From Sphagnum compactum (taxonomy: Eukaryota > Bryophyta > Sphagnopsida > Sphagnales), in NCBI GenBank assembly GCA_965153455.1, contig OZ234498.1, positions 16,120,001 through 16,184,000 on the forward strand: a stretch of 64,000 nt of DNA. The letters run 5' to 3'. The notes beneath the pieces are model-generated. The model had not been told where the DNA came from, made no database searches, and saw only the letters and a list, made by a program, of their open reading frames with translations. Made by a program: the position numbers and the translations under genes. Shown piece by piece: positions 38,301-48,991 of the stretch. How positions within the stretch are numbered: the first letter of the stretch is position 1; every line of letters begins with the position of its first letter.

Positions 38301-41300
38301 GAAATTCCCCCAACCATAAATGCAGAAGAGACCACTGAACAAGATGTTGCTCATGAAGAGTGCAAAGAGGCAACTGAGGTTTCAGAGTTGGAAGCAAATA
38401 AGAATGATGAAGTGAAAGAGGTGGAAAGTAGTGTTGGCATTGAAGAATCTAATGAAATTCCTCAAAATCCAAATGTTGAAGAAGCTGTTGAAGACAACGT
38501 TGGTGATGAAGAATCCAAGGACACAACTGAGGTTTCAGAATTGGAAGCAGATAGAAGTGATGAAATGAAAGATGCTGAAAGGAACATTGCCATTGAGGAA
38601 TCTACTGAAATTCCTCCAAACATAAATGCAGAAGAGACCACTGAAGATGATGTTACTGATAAAGAATGCAAAGAGGCAACTGAGGTTTCAAAGTTGGAGG
38701 CAAATAAAAATGATGAAGTGAAAGAGGTGGAAAGTAATGTTGGCATTGAAGATTCTGATGAAATTCCTCAAAGCTTGAATGTTGAAGAAGTCACGGAAGA
38801 CAGTGTTGATGATGAAGAACGCAAGGACACCACTGAAGTTTCAGAATTGGAAGCAAATAAAAGTGATGAAATGAAGAATGCTGAAAGGAGCATTGCCATT
38901 GAGGAGTCTACTGAAATTCCTCCGAACCAAAAGGCAGAGGAGATCATCGAAGATGATGTTGGCGATGAAGAATGCAAAGACGCAATTCAGGTTTCCGAGT
39001 TGGAAGCAAATTGGAGTGATGACATGAAAGAGGTGGAAAATAGTGCTGGCATTGAGGAATCTAATGAAATTCCTCAAAGCATAAATGTGGAAGAGGCCAT
39101 TGAAGACAATGTTGGTGATGAAGAATGCAAGGACACAACTGAGGTTTCAGAATTGGAAGCAGATCAAAGTGATGAAATGAAAGATGTTGAAAGGAGCATT
39201 GCCATTGAGGAGTTTACTGAAATTCCTCCAACCATAAGTGCAGAAGAGATCACCACCGAACAAGATGTTGCTCATGAAGAGTGCAAAGAAGCACTTGAGG
39301 TTTCAGAGTTGGAAGCAAATAAGAATGATGAAGTGAAAGAGGTGGAAAGTAGTGTTGGCATTGAAGAATCTAATGAAATTCCTCAAAATCCAAATGTTGA
39401 AGAAGCTGTTGAAGACAACGTTGGTGATGAAGAATCCAAGGACACAACTGAGGTTTCAGAATTGGAAGCAGATAGAAGTGATGAAATGAAAGATGCTGAA
39501 AGGAACATTGCCATTGAGGAATCTACTGAAATTCCTCCAAACATAAATGCAGAAGAGACCACTGAAGATGATGTTACTGATAAAGAATGCAAAGAGGCAA
39601 CTGAGGTTTCAAAGTTGGAGGCAAATAAAAATGAGGAAGTGAAAGAGGTGGAAAGTAATGTTGGCATTGAAGATTCTGATGAAATTCCTCAAAGCTTGAA
39701 TGTTGAAGAAGTCACGGAAGACAGTGTTGATGATGAAGAACGCAAGGACACCACTGAAGTTTCAGAATTGGAAGCAAATAAAAGTGATGAAATGAAGAAT
39801 GCTGAAAGGAGCATTGCCATTGAGGAGTCTACTGAAATTCCTCCGAACCAAAAGGCAGAGGAGATCATCGAAGATGATGTTGGCGATGAAGAATGCAAAG
39901 ACGCAATTCAGGTTTCGGAGTTGGAAGCAAATAGGAGCAATGAGATGAAAGAGGTGGAAAATAGTGCTGGCATTGAGGAATCTAATGAAATTCCTCAAAG
40001 CCTAAATGTTGAAGAGGCCATTGAAGACAATGTTGGTGATGAAGAATGCAAGGATGCAATTGAGGTTTCAGAGTTGGAAGCAGATCAAAGTGATGAAATG
40101 AAAGGTGTTGAAAGGAGCATTGCCATTGAGGAGTTTACTGAAATTCCCCCAACCATAAATGCAGAAGAGACCACTGAACAAGATGTTGCTCATGAAGAGT
40201 GCAAAGAGGCAACTGAGGTTTCAGAGTTGGAAGCGAATAAGAATGATGAAGTGAAAGAGGTGGAAGGTAGTGTTGGCATCAAAGAACCTAATGAAATTCC
40301 TCAAAATCCAAATGTTGAAGAAGCTGTTGAAGACAATGTTGGTGATGAAGAATGCAGGGACACAACTCAGGTTTCAGAATTGGAAGCAGATAGAAATGAC
40401 GAGATGAAAAATGTTGAAAGGAACATTGCCATTGAGGAATCTACTGGAATTCCTGCAAGCATAAATGCAGAAGAGACCATCGAAGACGATGTTGCTGATA
40501 CAGAATGCAAAGAGGCAAATGAGGTTTTGGAGTTGGAAGCAAATAAGAGTGATGAAGTGAAAGAGGTGGAAAGTAGTGTTGGCATCAAAGAACCTAATGA
40601 AATTCCTCAAAATCCAAACGTTGAAGAAGTTGTTGAAGACAATGTTGGTGATGAAGAATGCAGGGACACAACTCAGGTTTCAGAATTGGAAGCAGATAGA
40701 AGTGACGAGATGAAAAATGTTGAAAGGAACATTGCCATTGAGGAATCTACTGGAATTCCTGCAAGCATAAATGCAGAAGAGACCATCGAAGACGATGTTG
40801 CTGATACAGAATGCAAAGAGGCAAATGAGGTTTTGGAGTTGGAAGCAAATAAGAGTGATGAAGTGAAAGAGGTGGAAAGTAATGTTGGCATCAAAGAATC
40901 TAGTGAAATTCCTCAAGGCCCAAATGTTGAAGAAGTCGTCGAAAACAATGTTGGTGATGAAAAATGCAAGGACACAACTCAGGTTTCAGAATTGGAAGCA
41001 AGTATAAGTGATGAAATGAAAGATGCTGAAAGGAACATTGCCATTGAGGAATCTACTGAAGAGACCACTGAGGATGATGTTGCTGACACAGAATGCAAAG
41101 AGGCAACTGAGGTTTCAGAGTTGGAAGCAAATGAGAGTGAGGAAGTGAAAGAGGTTGAAAATAGTGGTACCATCGAGGGGTATAGTGGAACTCCTCTAAG
41201 CATAAATGCAGAAGAGGCCACTGAAGAGGATGGTGCTCAGGAAAAATGCAAAGATTCAACTCAAGTTTCAGAGTTAGAAGAAGATAAGAATGATGAAGTG

Positions 41301-44300
41301 AAAGAGGTTGAAAGTAGTGGTGCCATTGAAATGTCCAGCAAAATTCCTGAAGCCACTGAAAATGATGTGGGTGATGAAAACTGTAAAGACACAACAATTG
41401 TTTTGGAAGTGGAAGCAGATAAAAGTGATGAACTAAATGAGGTTGATAGGAGTACTCCCATCGAAAACTCCAGTGAAATTCTTGGAAGCATAAATGTGGA
41501 AGAAGTCAATGAAGATGATGCTGGTCATGAAAAATACAAAAGCACAATTGAGGTTTTAGAGTTGGAAGTAGATAGGAGTGATGAAGTGAAAGAGGCTGAG
41601 AGTAGTGTTGGCATGGAGGAGTTGAATGAAGTTCCTCAAAGCATGAATGCAAAAGAAGCCACCAAAGATGATGCTAATGATGGAGAATGTATAGAAGCAA
41701 CTGAAATTTTAGAGTTGGAAGCAAATAAGAGTGATGAAGTGAAAGAGGTTGAGAGCAATGTTGGCATGGATGAGTCAAACGAAATTCCTCGAAACATAAA
41801 TGCGGAAGAAGGCACCAAAAATGATGTAAGTGATGAAGCAGCTAAAGTTTTAGAGTTGGAACCAGATAAGAGTGATGAAGTGAAAGAGCTAGCTAGCAAT
41901 TCAGCCATTGAACATGACAAAGGGTGCAAAGAAGCACTTGAGGCTTCAGAGGTGGAAGGAGATAAGAGTGATGAAGTGGAAGAGTTGGTTAGAAGTGTAG
42001 CTAGGGAGGAGTGTAATGAGAATGTGCCAAGCACAAAGGATGAAAACATGAAAGGTGACATGGGTGTTGAAGAACCCAAAGCCCTAGTTGGAATTTCAGA
42101 GGTGGAGGCAGACAATAGGGATGATGTGAAAGACGTTGATAGCAGCCCAGCCATACAGGAGTGTAATGACATTGTGCCAAGCAAAGGTGTGGATGATCCA
42201 ACTGAACTTGGTAGGTGTACTGAAGAAATCAGTGATCCAGGTGCGGTTTCAGAGGTTGCAGAAGCTGAGAGTGATGAAGCAAATGAGATTGTTAGCAGCC
42301 TAGACACACAAGGGTCGAAGGAAATTCTGCCAAGCACCAATGTGGATGCAACCATTGAAAATGATAGGTGTGATGAAGAGAGTCAGTATGTTGCTGCAGT
42401 TTCAGAGGTGGATGCAGAAATCAGTGATGAAGTGAAAGAACTTGTCAGCAGCACGGCCACAGAGGAGTGTCATGAAATTTTGCCAAGCTTGCAAACAGTT
42501 GAAGCCACTGAAGATTATAGATTTGATTATGAAAAGCGAGGAAAAATAGCTGGGGAGTCAGAGGTGAATGCAGAAAAGAGTGTTGAAGCAGAAGTGACTG
42601 TTAGCAGCACCGCCATGGAGGCATGTAATGAAATTCTCCAAAGCACAAGTGTGAAGGAAACCGCTGAAGATGGTAGGTGTGATGAAGAAAGTGAAGATAA
42701 AGCTGGAGATCTGGAGGTTGAAGCAGTAAACAGTGGTGAAGTTGAAGAAGTTGTAAGCAGCCCAGCTGCGCAGGAATCCAGTGTAACTCTTGAAAATAAT
42801 AGTGTGGTTGGGGCTGCTGAAATTAATAGGTCTCATACAGATAGGATTATAGAGACTGAGGCATTGGATGTGGAAACATCAAAATATGAGGAAACAGGTG
42901 AGGTCTCCAAACCCCAGAAAGGTGCTGAAGCTCAGCTGCAGGTTGATTTGAGCAGTACATTGGAGGAGAGTTTGAGTGCCAATTCTTTGCGGTTGGAAGG
43001 AAACAGACTTTTCCTCCAGGAAGATTTTTATGGTGCCACACAACTGTACACAAGAGGTATTCTTCAGGCAATGAAGGAGCAGGAGCACAGTAGATCTCAT
43101 GGATCTGCAAAGAAGTCTACTAGAATTGCAAATGGGCATGGAGCTGAGTCTGAGGTTTTGCTTGCCTACTCAAACCGTGCAGAAGCATGGATTCGACTTC
43201 AAGAATATGAGAAGGGGTTGGAGGATGCCCAGAAGGCACTTGCCCTGCAACCTGATCATCTCAAGAGCCTGTTCAGAAAAGGAAGGGCATTGCTCGGGCT
43301 TCACCAGTATCGTGAAGCACATTCCATCTTGCAAGTACGTGCATTGTTCTTCTATCCACATTACCTTACCAATCTCTGTTTATTCTATGAGATGATCAGT
43401 GAATACAGCTCAGTCAGAATATGAGGTCTCAACTAGATTTTTACCTCACCAATTTGGTAATTTAAAGTGCTGGCAGCAATCTCTATCTGAAAACTTTCAC
43501 TGCTAGCTTATATTCTATCCATCACCCAGCAGTTTTCTGTATACCATTGGGTGTCTGTCATGACATTGAGAATGCGACTATACAACAGTCTCTTGACATT
43601 GTCTTTATTTTTTTCTTGAGTATATCCCGGACAAAAATATATTCATTTTCTTTGTACCCTATGCATTTCTGTGGGATTGACATAGCCCAAAATCATGGTT
43701 CCAGTGCAGACTTTTACTCACAGAAAATTTGTTTGTGTCACTATCTGAATGCATTGATGGCATTTTGCTTGCAGCAAGCTGCTCCACGGGCTCCATCAGA
43801 CAAAGACCTTCAAGCTGCACTGCATGAGAGTACTGTTCACGTCCAGCAAAGTGTATCAGGTTTGTTTGATTTGTCCAATTTCTATTTGAAGGGAAGGTAT
43901 GTAGGGGAGTTTCCCTCATGCGCTGATTACATTGGACCTATTAAGGTGGTTGAGGTGGGTCATGGACGTGGACGGGGGCTGGTTTTGAAGAAACATGTGG
44001 AAGCTGGTGAGCTGTTACTTGTTTCAAATCCCATAGCTTTCATGCAGTTGAAAGGCTTTAACCACCATAGAGGTGTCGAAGTTTCCCAGGAATCTATCCA
44101 CAGGAAGGTCCAAGAAGCATTTGCTCCAATCTTTACAAATCCACATATTTCAGGCTCAGATAGTCAAAAGTTGCACACATTATTTGATGGAGAGACGAAG
44201 TTGCCAGTTCCTCCTGCAAATTGGCTCACCTCAAACAGCAGAGGCAGAACTGTGCCCATGGCCCCAATTGACACTAGTTGCATCAGCCGCATTATTCAAC

Positions 44301-45395
44301 TCAATGCCTTCAATGGCAATGCCACCATGGGTTGGAGAAATTTTCCAAGCTCAGCAGATCAGCAAAATGAGGTAATCATTGATTACTGTAGTCTATCCTT
44401 GTGTCTTCCAATATGTCCTGATTCTGAAGTAGAATTTCTCAAGAGGGGCTTAGTGCGTAGGCAAGTGGGGCAAGTGTCCCCAACTCTTTACATCTTTGCT
44501 TCTGTTTGCTTAAATGGAGATATACATGGATGCAGGTTGAGAACTGGGGGCTATGGTGGCTACCATCCTTCATCAACCATTCGTGCATGCCTAACACATC
44601 ACAAATTTTGGTGGGGAGAGCACTGTTTATATTTGCATCCCGTGATTTACAGGCTGGGGAAGAGATCACTCGAAGCTACTTTGATATCTTCCAGCCACTT
44701 CAACAACGGAGAGATCTGAGTACCAAGGGATGGGGTTTTGTCTGCCACTGTCTACGTTGCAAACTGGAAGATGCATTGCATACCCCTCTGTCTCAAGTTA
44801 CAAATCACTATGCAAAGCTTGTAAGTGCCTGCTTGATTCTTGATCTGGGTGTTTTCTCATCATGTTTGAAGTCAGTTATCTTGATAAAGTCTCACTATCT
44901 TGATATAGTTGAAAGAAACTCTATGAGCTTTCAATCCATTGAGCTGACAGGAGAGTACACTCTCTACAGATGGAGCAGACATCCAGGCCAAAGCCTGAGA
45001 GAGTATCTGATGCAAAGCATGCAGACAATCAGGCAACAGTAGCATTGAGGTTCTGTCATGAGCTGGAGAGAAAGTTGAAGGACCTAAAGCTAAGGCCTGT
45101 GGAAGAAAACTGGCTCCGGGGATCTTTTGTGCATTCCATTGACCAGATTACTAATGAACATGAGTTGAGTCCACATTTAGAGCTTGTAGTTGAAGCTATG
45201 GCAGCTGTGTGTCCAGGCAGTGAAAGCACACTACAAATGGCTGTCCGTGCGAAGGATTCTGCCAAGCATGCCACTGGCAAGAAGTCAGTTCAATTTAAAT
45301 CTGCTCACCACCGAGCCATGCACATATGTAGATGCACATATGGCAAGCAGAAGTCAAGTGTGCTCCAGTCTTTAGTTAATAGAGAAGACCACTAA
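32369..45395 (+). CDS. TPR-SET domain protein with giant acidic repeat region (about 3,749 aa)
   Basis: I modelled five exons: 32369-32743, 33768-43334, 43775-44371, 44536-44820 and 44970-45395. All four introns are GT/AG and phase 0. Residues 1 to about 190 form the N-terminal domain that precedes the TPRs in plant TPR-SET proteins (LLPLSLADMKLGKTHRRHVL, then across intron 1 FPEGSRVAIRDPYLTRLPDG). Residues about 470-3130 are some 54 acidic 51-residue repeats. From about 3190 come TPRs (NRLFLQEDFYGATQLYTRGI; LLAYSNRAEAWIRLQEYEKG; LFRKGRALLGLHQYREAHSI). The split SET domain follows: GHGRGRGLVLKKHVEAGELL, IIQLNAFNG, INHSCMPNT, AGEEITRSYFD, then the post-SET cysteines FVCHCLRC. NHSC and the following tyrosine, typical of active methyltransferases, are present; no MYND finger is seen. 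The ancestral function would be lysine methylation; the substrate is unknown. Homologues are usually well under 1,000 residues, so the repeat region is the oddity. Confidence 0.85.
32829..33215. repeat. 80-bp tandem repeat with one inverted copy, in intron 1
   Basis: TTGTATAGGATAATGGCAGC recurs exactly every 80 bp at 32841, 32921, 33001 and 33081. Each copy is followed by CATAGAGGCT.TTCCAT.TT and TTGAGGTCC. At about 33160-33215 a fifth copy lies inverted (CCCAAAAACATGGAAGAGCC, then TTGCCATTAT). The transcript of intron 1 could therefore fold into a long hairpin. The arrangement suggests a foldback or MITE element whose left arm was amplified in tandem. Confidence 0.85.
33190..33767 (+). other. 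Remainder of TPR-SET intron 1
   Basis: No gene. The sequence runs from the repeat array to the acceptor CTCCAG at 33762-33767. A GTG-initiated frame from 33753 crosses this acceptor, but the real exon begins at 33768: its first residues, VSVLEEDCG, continue the exon 1 frame exactly. Confidence 0.6.
34800..42770 (+). repeat. Coding 153-bp tandem repeat (51-aa acidic units, about 54 copies)
   Basis: Each unit reads approximately VSELEANKSDEMKEVE, a short linker, then IEESTEIPPNINAEE, then EDDVGDEECKD. It is rich in Glu/Asp and Lys, has one near-invariant Cys, and has a Pro-Pro break in the middle. I count about 53 full units and one truncated unit by their SDEVK/SDEMK cores. Higher-order periods are visible: a 306-bp pair duplicated near 40277-40888, and a 918/921-bp block starting at about 38112, 39030 and 39951. 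Outer units (34.8-36.5 and 41.9-42.8 kb) are diverged, inner ones near-identical. No stop or frameshift interrupts the whole exon. Confidence 0.9.
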
Positions 45396-46713
45396 GTATG
45401 GCAAGATGTCTCTCCCTTATTGTTAGAAAAAAGGTCACCATTGAATCATGGTGTGAATGATACCATTCTGGTGAATGACCGTAGTAGTAGCCATACTTTG
45501 AGGTTGAAATTTATAGATGCATGATGCATCTTGAGTATTCAAAAAGCAGTGTGCAGATCATTCCTACCTATATTACATTCTCCACAATGAGATTTCTTGG
45601 TTGAAACACAGGACCACCATATTCATACACATTATTAGTACTGAGTTGGTTGTCTTGGAGCTTAACAAAAGTCCTACATAGTTTACTGGTGTCATTTCCT
45701 TGCAGTGCAACAGTGCGAATTTGTCCTGAATTTTTTGTACTTACATCTGAAGCTCACAGAATAGGCATATTTGTTTAACACTTTTTCCAATGATATTGAA
45801 TTATTTCTGAAAATGTAGCATATTATCATGCACATGTAATGTAATGTAAGGGAGGAGGCCACATTCCTTAGTTTGATTTTGGTGCACAAGTGGGATTTTT
45901 CATCATTTTCCCCTGCAAACAACAATTCTGCCATGTAATGTAGCATATTATCATGCACATCCATGTAATGTAAGGGAGGAGGCCACATTCCTTAGTTTGA
46001 TTTTGGTGCACAAGTGGGATTTTTCATCATTTTCCCCTGCAAACAACAATTCTGCCATGTAATGTAGCATATTATCATGCACATCCATGTAATGTAATTC
46101 CTAGCAGAGTGAGGAGGCCACATTTTGTAGTTTGATCTTGGTGCACAAGTGGGATCTTCCATCATTTTCCCCCTGCAAATGACAATTCTGCCATGATGGG
46201 TTCTTGTCACCATTATATTAGCAACATATAACAAGCTGAACAAGAGAATCACCCTGTTGAGTTTAAATAAGAATTAGCTCAATCAACCTCTAAATGTAGC
46301 TTCCCAAATGACACTTCTAGTACCTTCCAGAACTTCTACAACAGAGGGTGCTACCTTCTGGAAAGTGAGAATCTGATTTTCTACACATTAATTTGCATGG
46401 TGCTCAATACTGCCAAAAAAATTCTTGAGAGTCTTGAACATCGGGAGTAGGGCCCTGGCACAAGATGTCAGCAGAACTTGGAAGCCATGAGTTTTGACTC
46501 TGGTCTGCCTACCATTGAGCAATAAAACGGGGTGAGCTATTCACAAAAATGATTGCAATATATGGTTGATCTAGTGCATAAACAAAAGTGCCTGGATGAT
46601 GATTGGTGCACAAGGTGCACTGAGGCAAATTCCAGTTCACAGCTAAATCAGGTCTGAGAGTTCTGCCCTTGCTTGCTTCCATGCTGATGGTTAGATTCAT
46701 TGTTTTGCAGTAG
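45396..46713. other. Intergenic 3' region between convergent genes
   Basis: This spacer separates the TPR-SET stop (45395) from the MAD2 stop (46714), so both 3' ends lie here. Apart from the 125-bp repeat at 45813-46196, I see no gene. Confidence 0.6.
45813..46196. repeat. Three tandem copies of a 125-bp repeat
   Basis: TAGCATATTATCATGCACAT occurs at 45816, 45941 and 46065, giving periods of 125 and 124 bp. Each copy continues with GGAGGAGGCCACATT, TGGTGCACAAGTGGGAT and CAATTCTGCCATG. The first two are almost identical and the third is more diverged. It lies in the shared 3' flank of two convergent genes. Confidence 0.85.
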
Positions 46714-48591
46714 TCACACTTCTTCACTGAACTTGTAAGCAACAAGAGCCTCCACTTGATGCACCTGCACGCAAATCCAAAATCCTCCACATCAATAAGG
46801 TGCAGAGATGTACTACACCTGTTGTGAAGATTTTATGTCAAACATACTCTTATCTGACAATAATACATATTTTACTTTTGTTTAGGGGTTACATTTTCAG
46901 TGTGGCATACCGAGGAAACCTGGCAGGTCTTTCATCAATATCACCAATTAAATGTAGGGTTGGTGCTAATCAGCTGTAAGCGGCCATGAATGGGAAACCA
47001 TGAATTGCCCTGATAATTGATCAAAATGATTGATGAAGCAGTTGCATGCACTTTCAGGAGAAAAATACAGCAAAAACTCCAAAATTGGTAACTGGTCACT
47101 CCCAAGATGTGACAAGATTTTACAAACTATTAACAAAGAGAAATGAGCATACCTTAGTGTCAATAGATCTCAGCTTCACAATTTGAGGGTTGTGAATCAG
47201 GCGAGCATCACTATCCCCCCATGTTGGAGGCACCTTGGAATCCACAGAAGTGTAAGCTAGCAGATCAAAAGTGCAAGCCTCTTCAAGATTTGGGAGAAAT
47301 GTCACACTTGAAGCAATCTGCCGCATTATGGCTTGAATGTCAGTCATGATTTCCTTGTCACTTTTCTCTTTAGTTACCCTGCTCTTGGATCAGCAACACA
47401 GCAAAACAGTTAATGTTGCAATTCCTGGATCCTTGAAAATCATCTCCAACCTGGTTCAAATATGCCTACCCTGGAAGCATCTTCCAAGCAATCCTTGCAT
47501 CCTGTAAGTGTGCAAAGCATCTTGTAAGTTCAAACGTGGGGCATTTACCCTCTATGAACTGCATCTGTGTCTGTTTCGATTGTAAAGTTCCATCTCTCCA
47601 GAACCTCCTTAGTGGAAATACTTGCAATCACCAACACAGCTCTCTCCAAGTTTCCTGCCTCCAACCAGTCTGCACAGTCCAATACACCTCATCATTTCTG
47701 GATCCTGTTCAAATTGAGCATGCTTAAGCAGCCAAATGATGAATCTGAAGAACAAGCCAAAGTCTAATTGAGAGAAAAGTATAACAGACAGAATGCAACA
47801 GATGTTGGATGTTTTCCTAACTTGAGAGTTGGGCAGTGATCGTCTCAATAAAGGCTTTCACGTTCTCCTGCTGGCATATGAGCAGTGTCATCCCATACTT
47901 CTTCACCCTTGTAAACTCCTCTGAAGGGTATATCCCACGCTGAAACAGAATGCTACAAACACAAACAAACTCTTTGAGACCCTTGCAAAGATTTTGTAAG
48001 CACCAATCTAGATAAGGTAACAAAATCAGAACTGGAGGTAAGGGTTGCTCAAGAGAATTGCATTCCCCTTCTAGGAGACCAAACAATCTTTTTTTTTTAA
48101 TCCTCACCTGTTCACAGCATAGCCTGCACATGCACCAAAAGAAAAAACATCAGTGCTCTGCACTACAATAGGAGGCCACAATGTCGATCGATGACTATAC
48201 ATGTGCTCTGCACACTTAACACTAAAACATCATACTTTTGAATCATCAAGGCATCATAAAACATCATACTTTTGAATCACCACGGCATTATAAAACGTCA
48301 TACTGTTGCATCATCAAAGGGCATCTTAAAACATCATACTTTTGCATCATCGAAGGGCATCATAAAACATCAAACTTTTACATCATCAAAGGGCATCATA
48401 AAACCTCATACTTTTGCACATCATCAAAGGCATCATAACACTGTATTTCCTATGAGTCACCAACATTGATGTCTGCTCGTTAGAATAGTGAGAAGTGTAG
48501 AGTTAAGAAGAGAACGAAGAAACGTACAGAGGAATTCACTGACAATGGCAGCTGAGCCTTTGAGCGTGATAACATCCCGTGCTGTGCCCAT
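46714..48591 (-). CDS. MAD2: Spindle assembly checkpoint protein MAD2 (202 aa, six exons)
   Basis: MAD2 is the HORMA-domain protein that, when kinetochores are unattached, binds CDC20 and blocks the anaphase-promoting complex. The exons are 48591-48528, 48123-48108, 47952-47822, 47669-47549, 47378-47153 and 46764-46714; all junctions are GT/AG and the phases add up to 609 nt including the stop. The pieces read in order: MGTARDVITLKGSAAIVSEF; YAVNS; ILFQRGIYPSEEFTRVKKYG; NVKAFIETITAQLSNWLEAG; LERAVLVIASISTKEVLERW; NFTIETDTDAVHRGVTKEKS; DKEIMTDIQAIMRQIASSVT; FDLLAYTSVDSKVPPTWGDS; IVKLRSIDTKVHQVEALVAY, ending KFSEEV. The order and phrases match MAD2 from end to end, and the length is close to the roughly 205-210 aa of plant MAD2. 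Exon 2 is only 16 nt. The C-terminal tail after VAYK is shorter and less acidic than usual. Upstream DNA holds an MSA motif fitting G2/M expression. Confidence 0.93.
48223..48440. repeat. 34/36-bp tandem repeat in MAD2 intron 1
   Basis: Six copies of a unit built around CATCATACTTTTG.ATCATCA and GGCATCATAAAA. The first intervals are 34 bp and the later ones 36 bp (starts at 48231, 48265, 48299, 48335, 48371 and 48407). There is no unique spacer between units, so this is an ordinary minisatellite inside the 404-bp intron. Confidence 0.85.
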
Positions 48592-48592
48592 C

Positions 48593-48979
48593 CTAGTCTA
48601 AATCTCCTCTCTCCAGCTCTCCTCGAAAATAGCCCCAAAACATCACCAGAAAGAAGTCTAGTACCAACGCGACTCCCACCAAAAGAACACTCTCCACGCA
48701 CGCCCCTTGATCAAAATTCCAATCAATTGAAAAACACCGAACAAAAGAAAGACTAGGCTCAATACGCACATCGAGCATGTGATAATCTGGAAACAACGGG
48801 ATTGCGAGAAATGTTCTTCCGAAGAGTTCAACGGGTGTCGCAGGATGTGGCCGTTGGAATTCAAAATCGCAAGTGCGCCCAGAGAGACACGCGCGTCGTG
48901 TGAAATACGGCACGCTACTTTCCCCATTGTCGCATAATGGCTCGGCCCTTTCAACGACATCCATAAGGGTGGTAAACAT
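48593..48979 (-). other. 128-codon open frame in the MAD2 5' region
   Basis: A frame opening MFTTLMDVVERAEPLCDNGE ends two bases before the MAD2 ATG. I recognise no domain. It overlaps the MSA motif and the presumed MAD2 promoter or leader, so it is most likely chance or an upstream ORF. Confidence 0.25.
48849..48858 (-). promoter_or_regulatory. MSA element (TCCAACGGCC) upstream of MAD2
   Basis: On the minus strand TCCAACGGCC fits the mitosis-specific activator consensus YCYAACGGYY at every position, about 260 bp upstream of the MAD2 ATG. Two more CAACGG cores on the plus strand lie nearby (about 48795 and 48832). MSA motifs are bound by three-repeat MYB (MYB3R) factors and drive G2/M expression, which fits a spindle-checkpoint gene. 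Confidence 0.5.
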
Positions 48980-48991
48980 TCAACCATACTA

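Noticed and set aside
34265-42355. Many minus-strand open frames of Ser/Thr/Leu-rich protein inside the TPR-SET exon
   Set aside because: They are the antisense shadow of the GAA/GAT/AAA-rich repeat; they recur with the same 153/306/918-bp periods and have no start context or domain.
44372-44535. Continuation of the frame through intron 3 of the TPR-SET gene
   Set aside because: Reading through adds non-SET sequence; splicing at GTAATC and TGCAG joins QLNAFNG-containing exon 3 directly to GLWWLPSFINHSC, as the SET domain requires.
46509-46790. A 93-codon minus frame as a separate gene
   Set aside because: It overlaps the true last MAD2 exon (46764-46714) in another frame and carries no motif.
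48223-48440. Short regularly spaced repeats resembling a CRISPR array
   Set aside because: The units are head-to-tail without unique spacers and lie in an intron of a eukaryotic gene.
48593-48979. A separate gene encoding 128 aa upstream of MAD2
   Set aside because: No domain, no supporting splice structure, and it overlaps the likely MAD2 promoter or leader; I kept it only as a possible upstream ORF.
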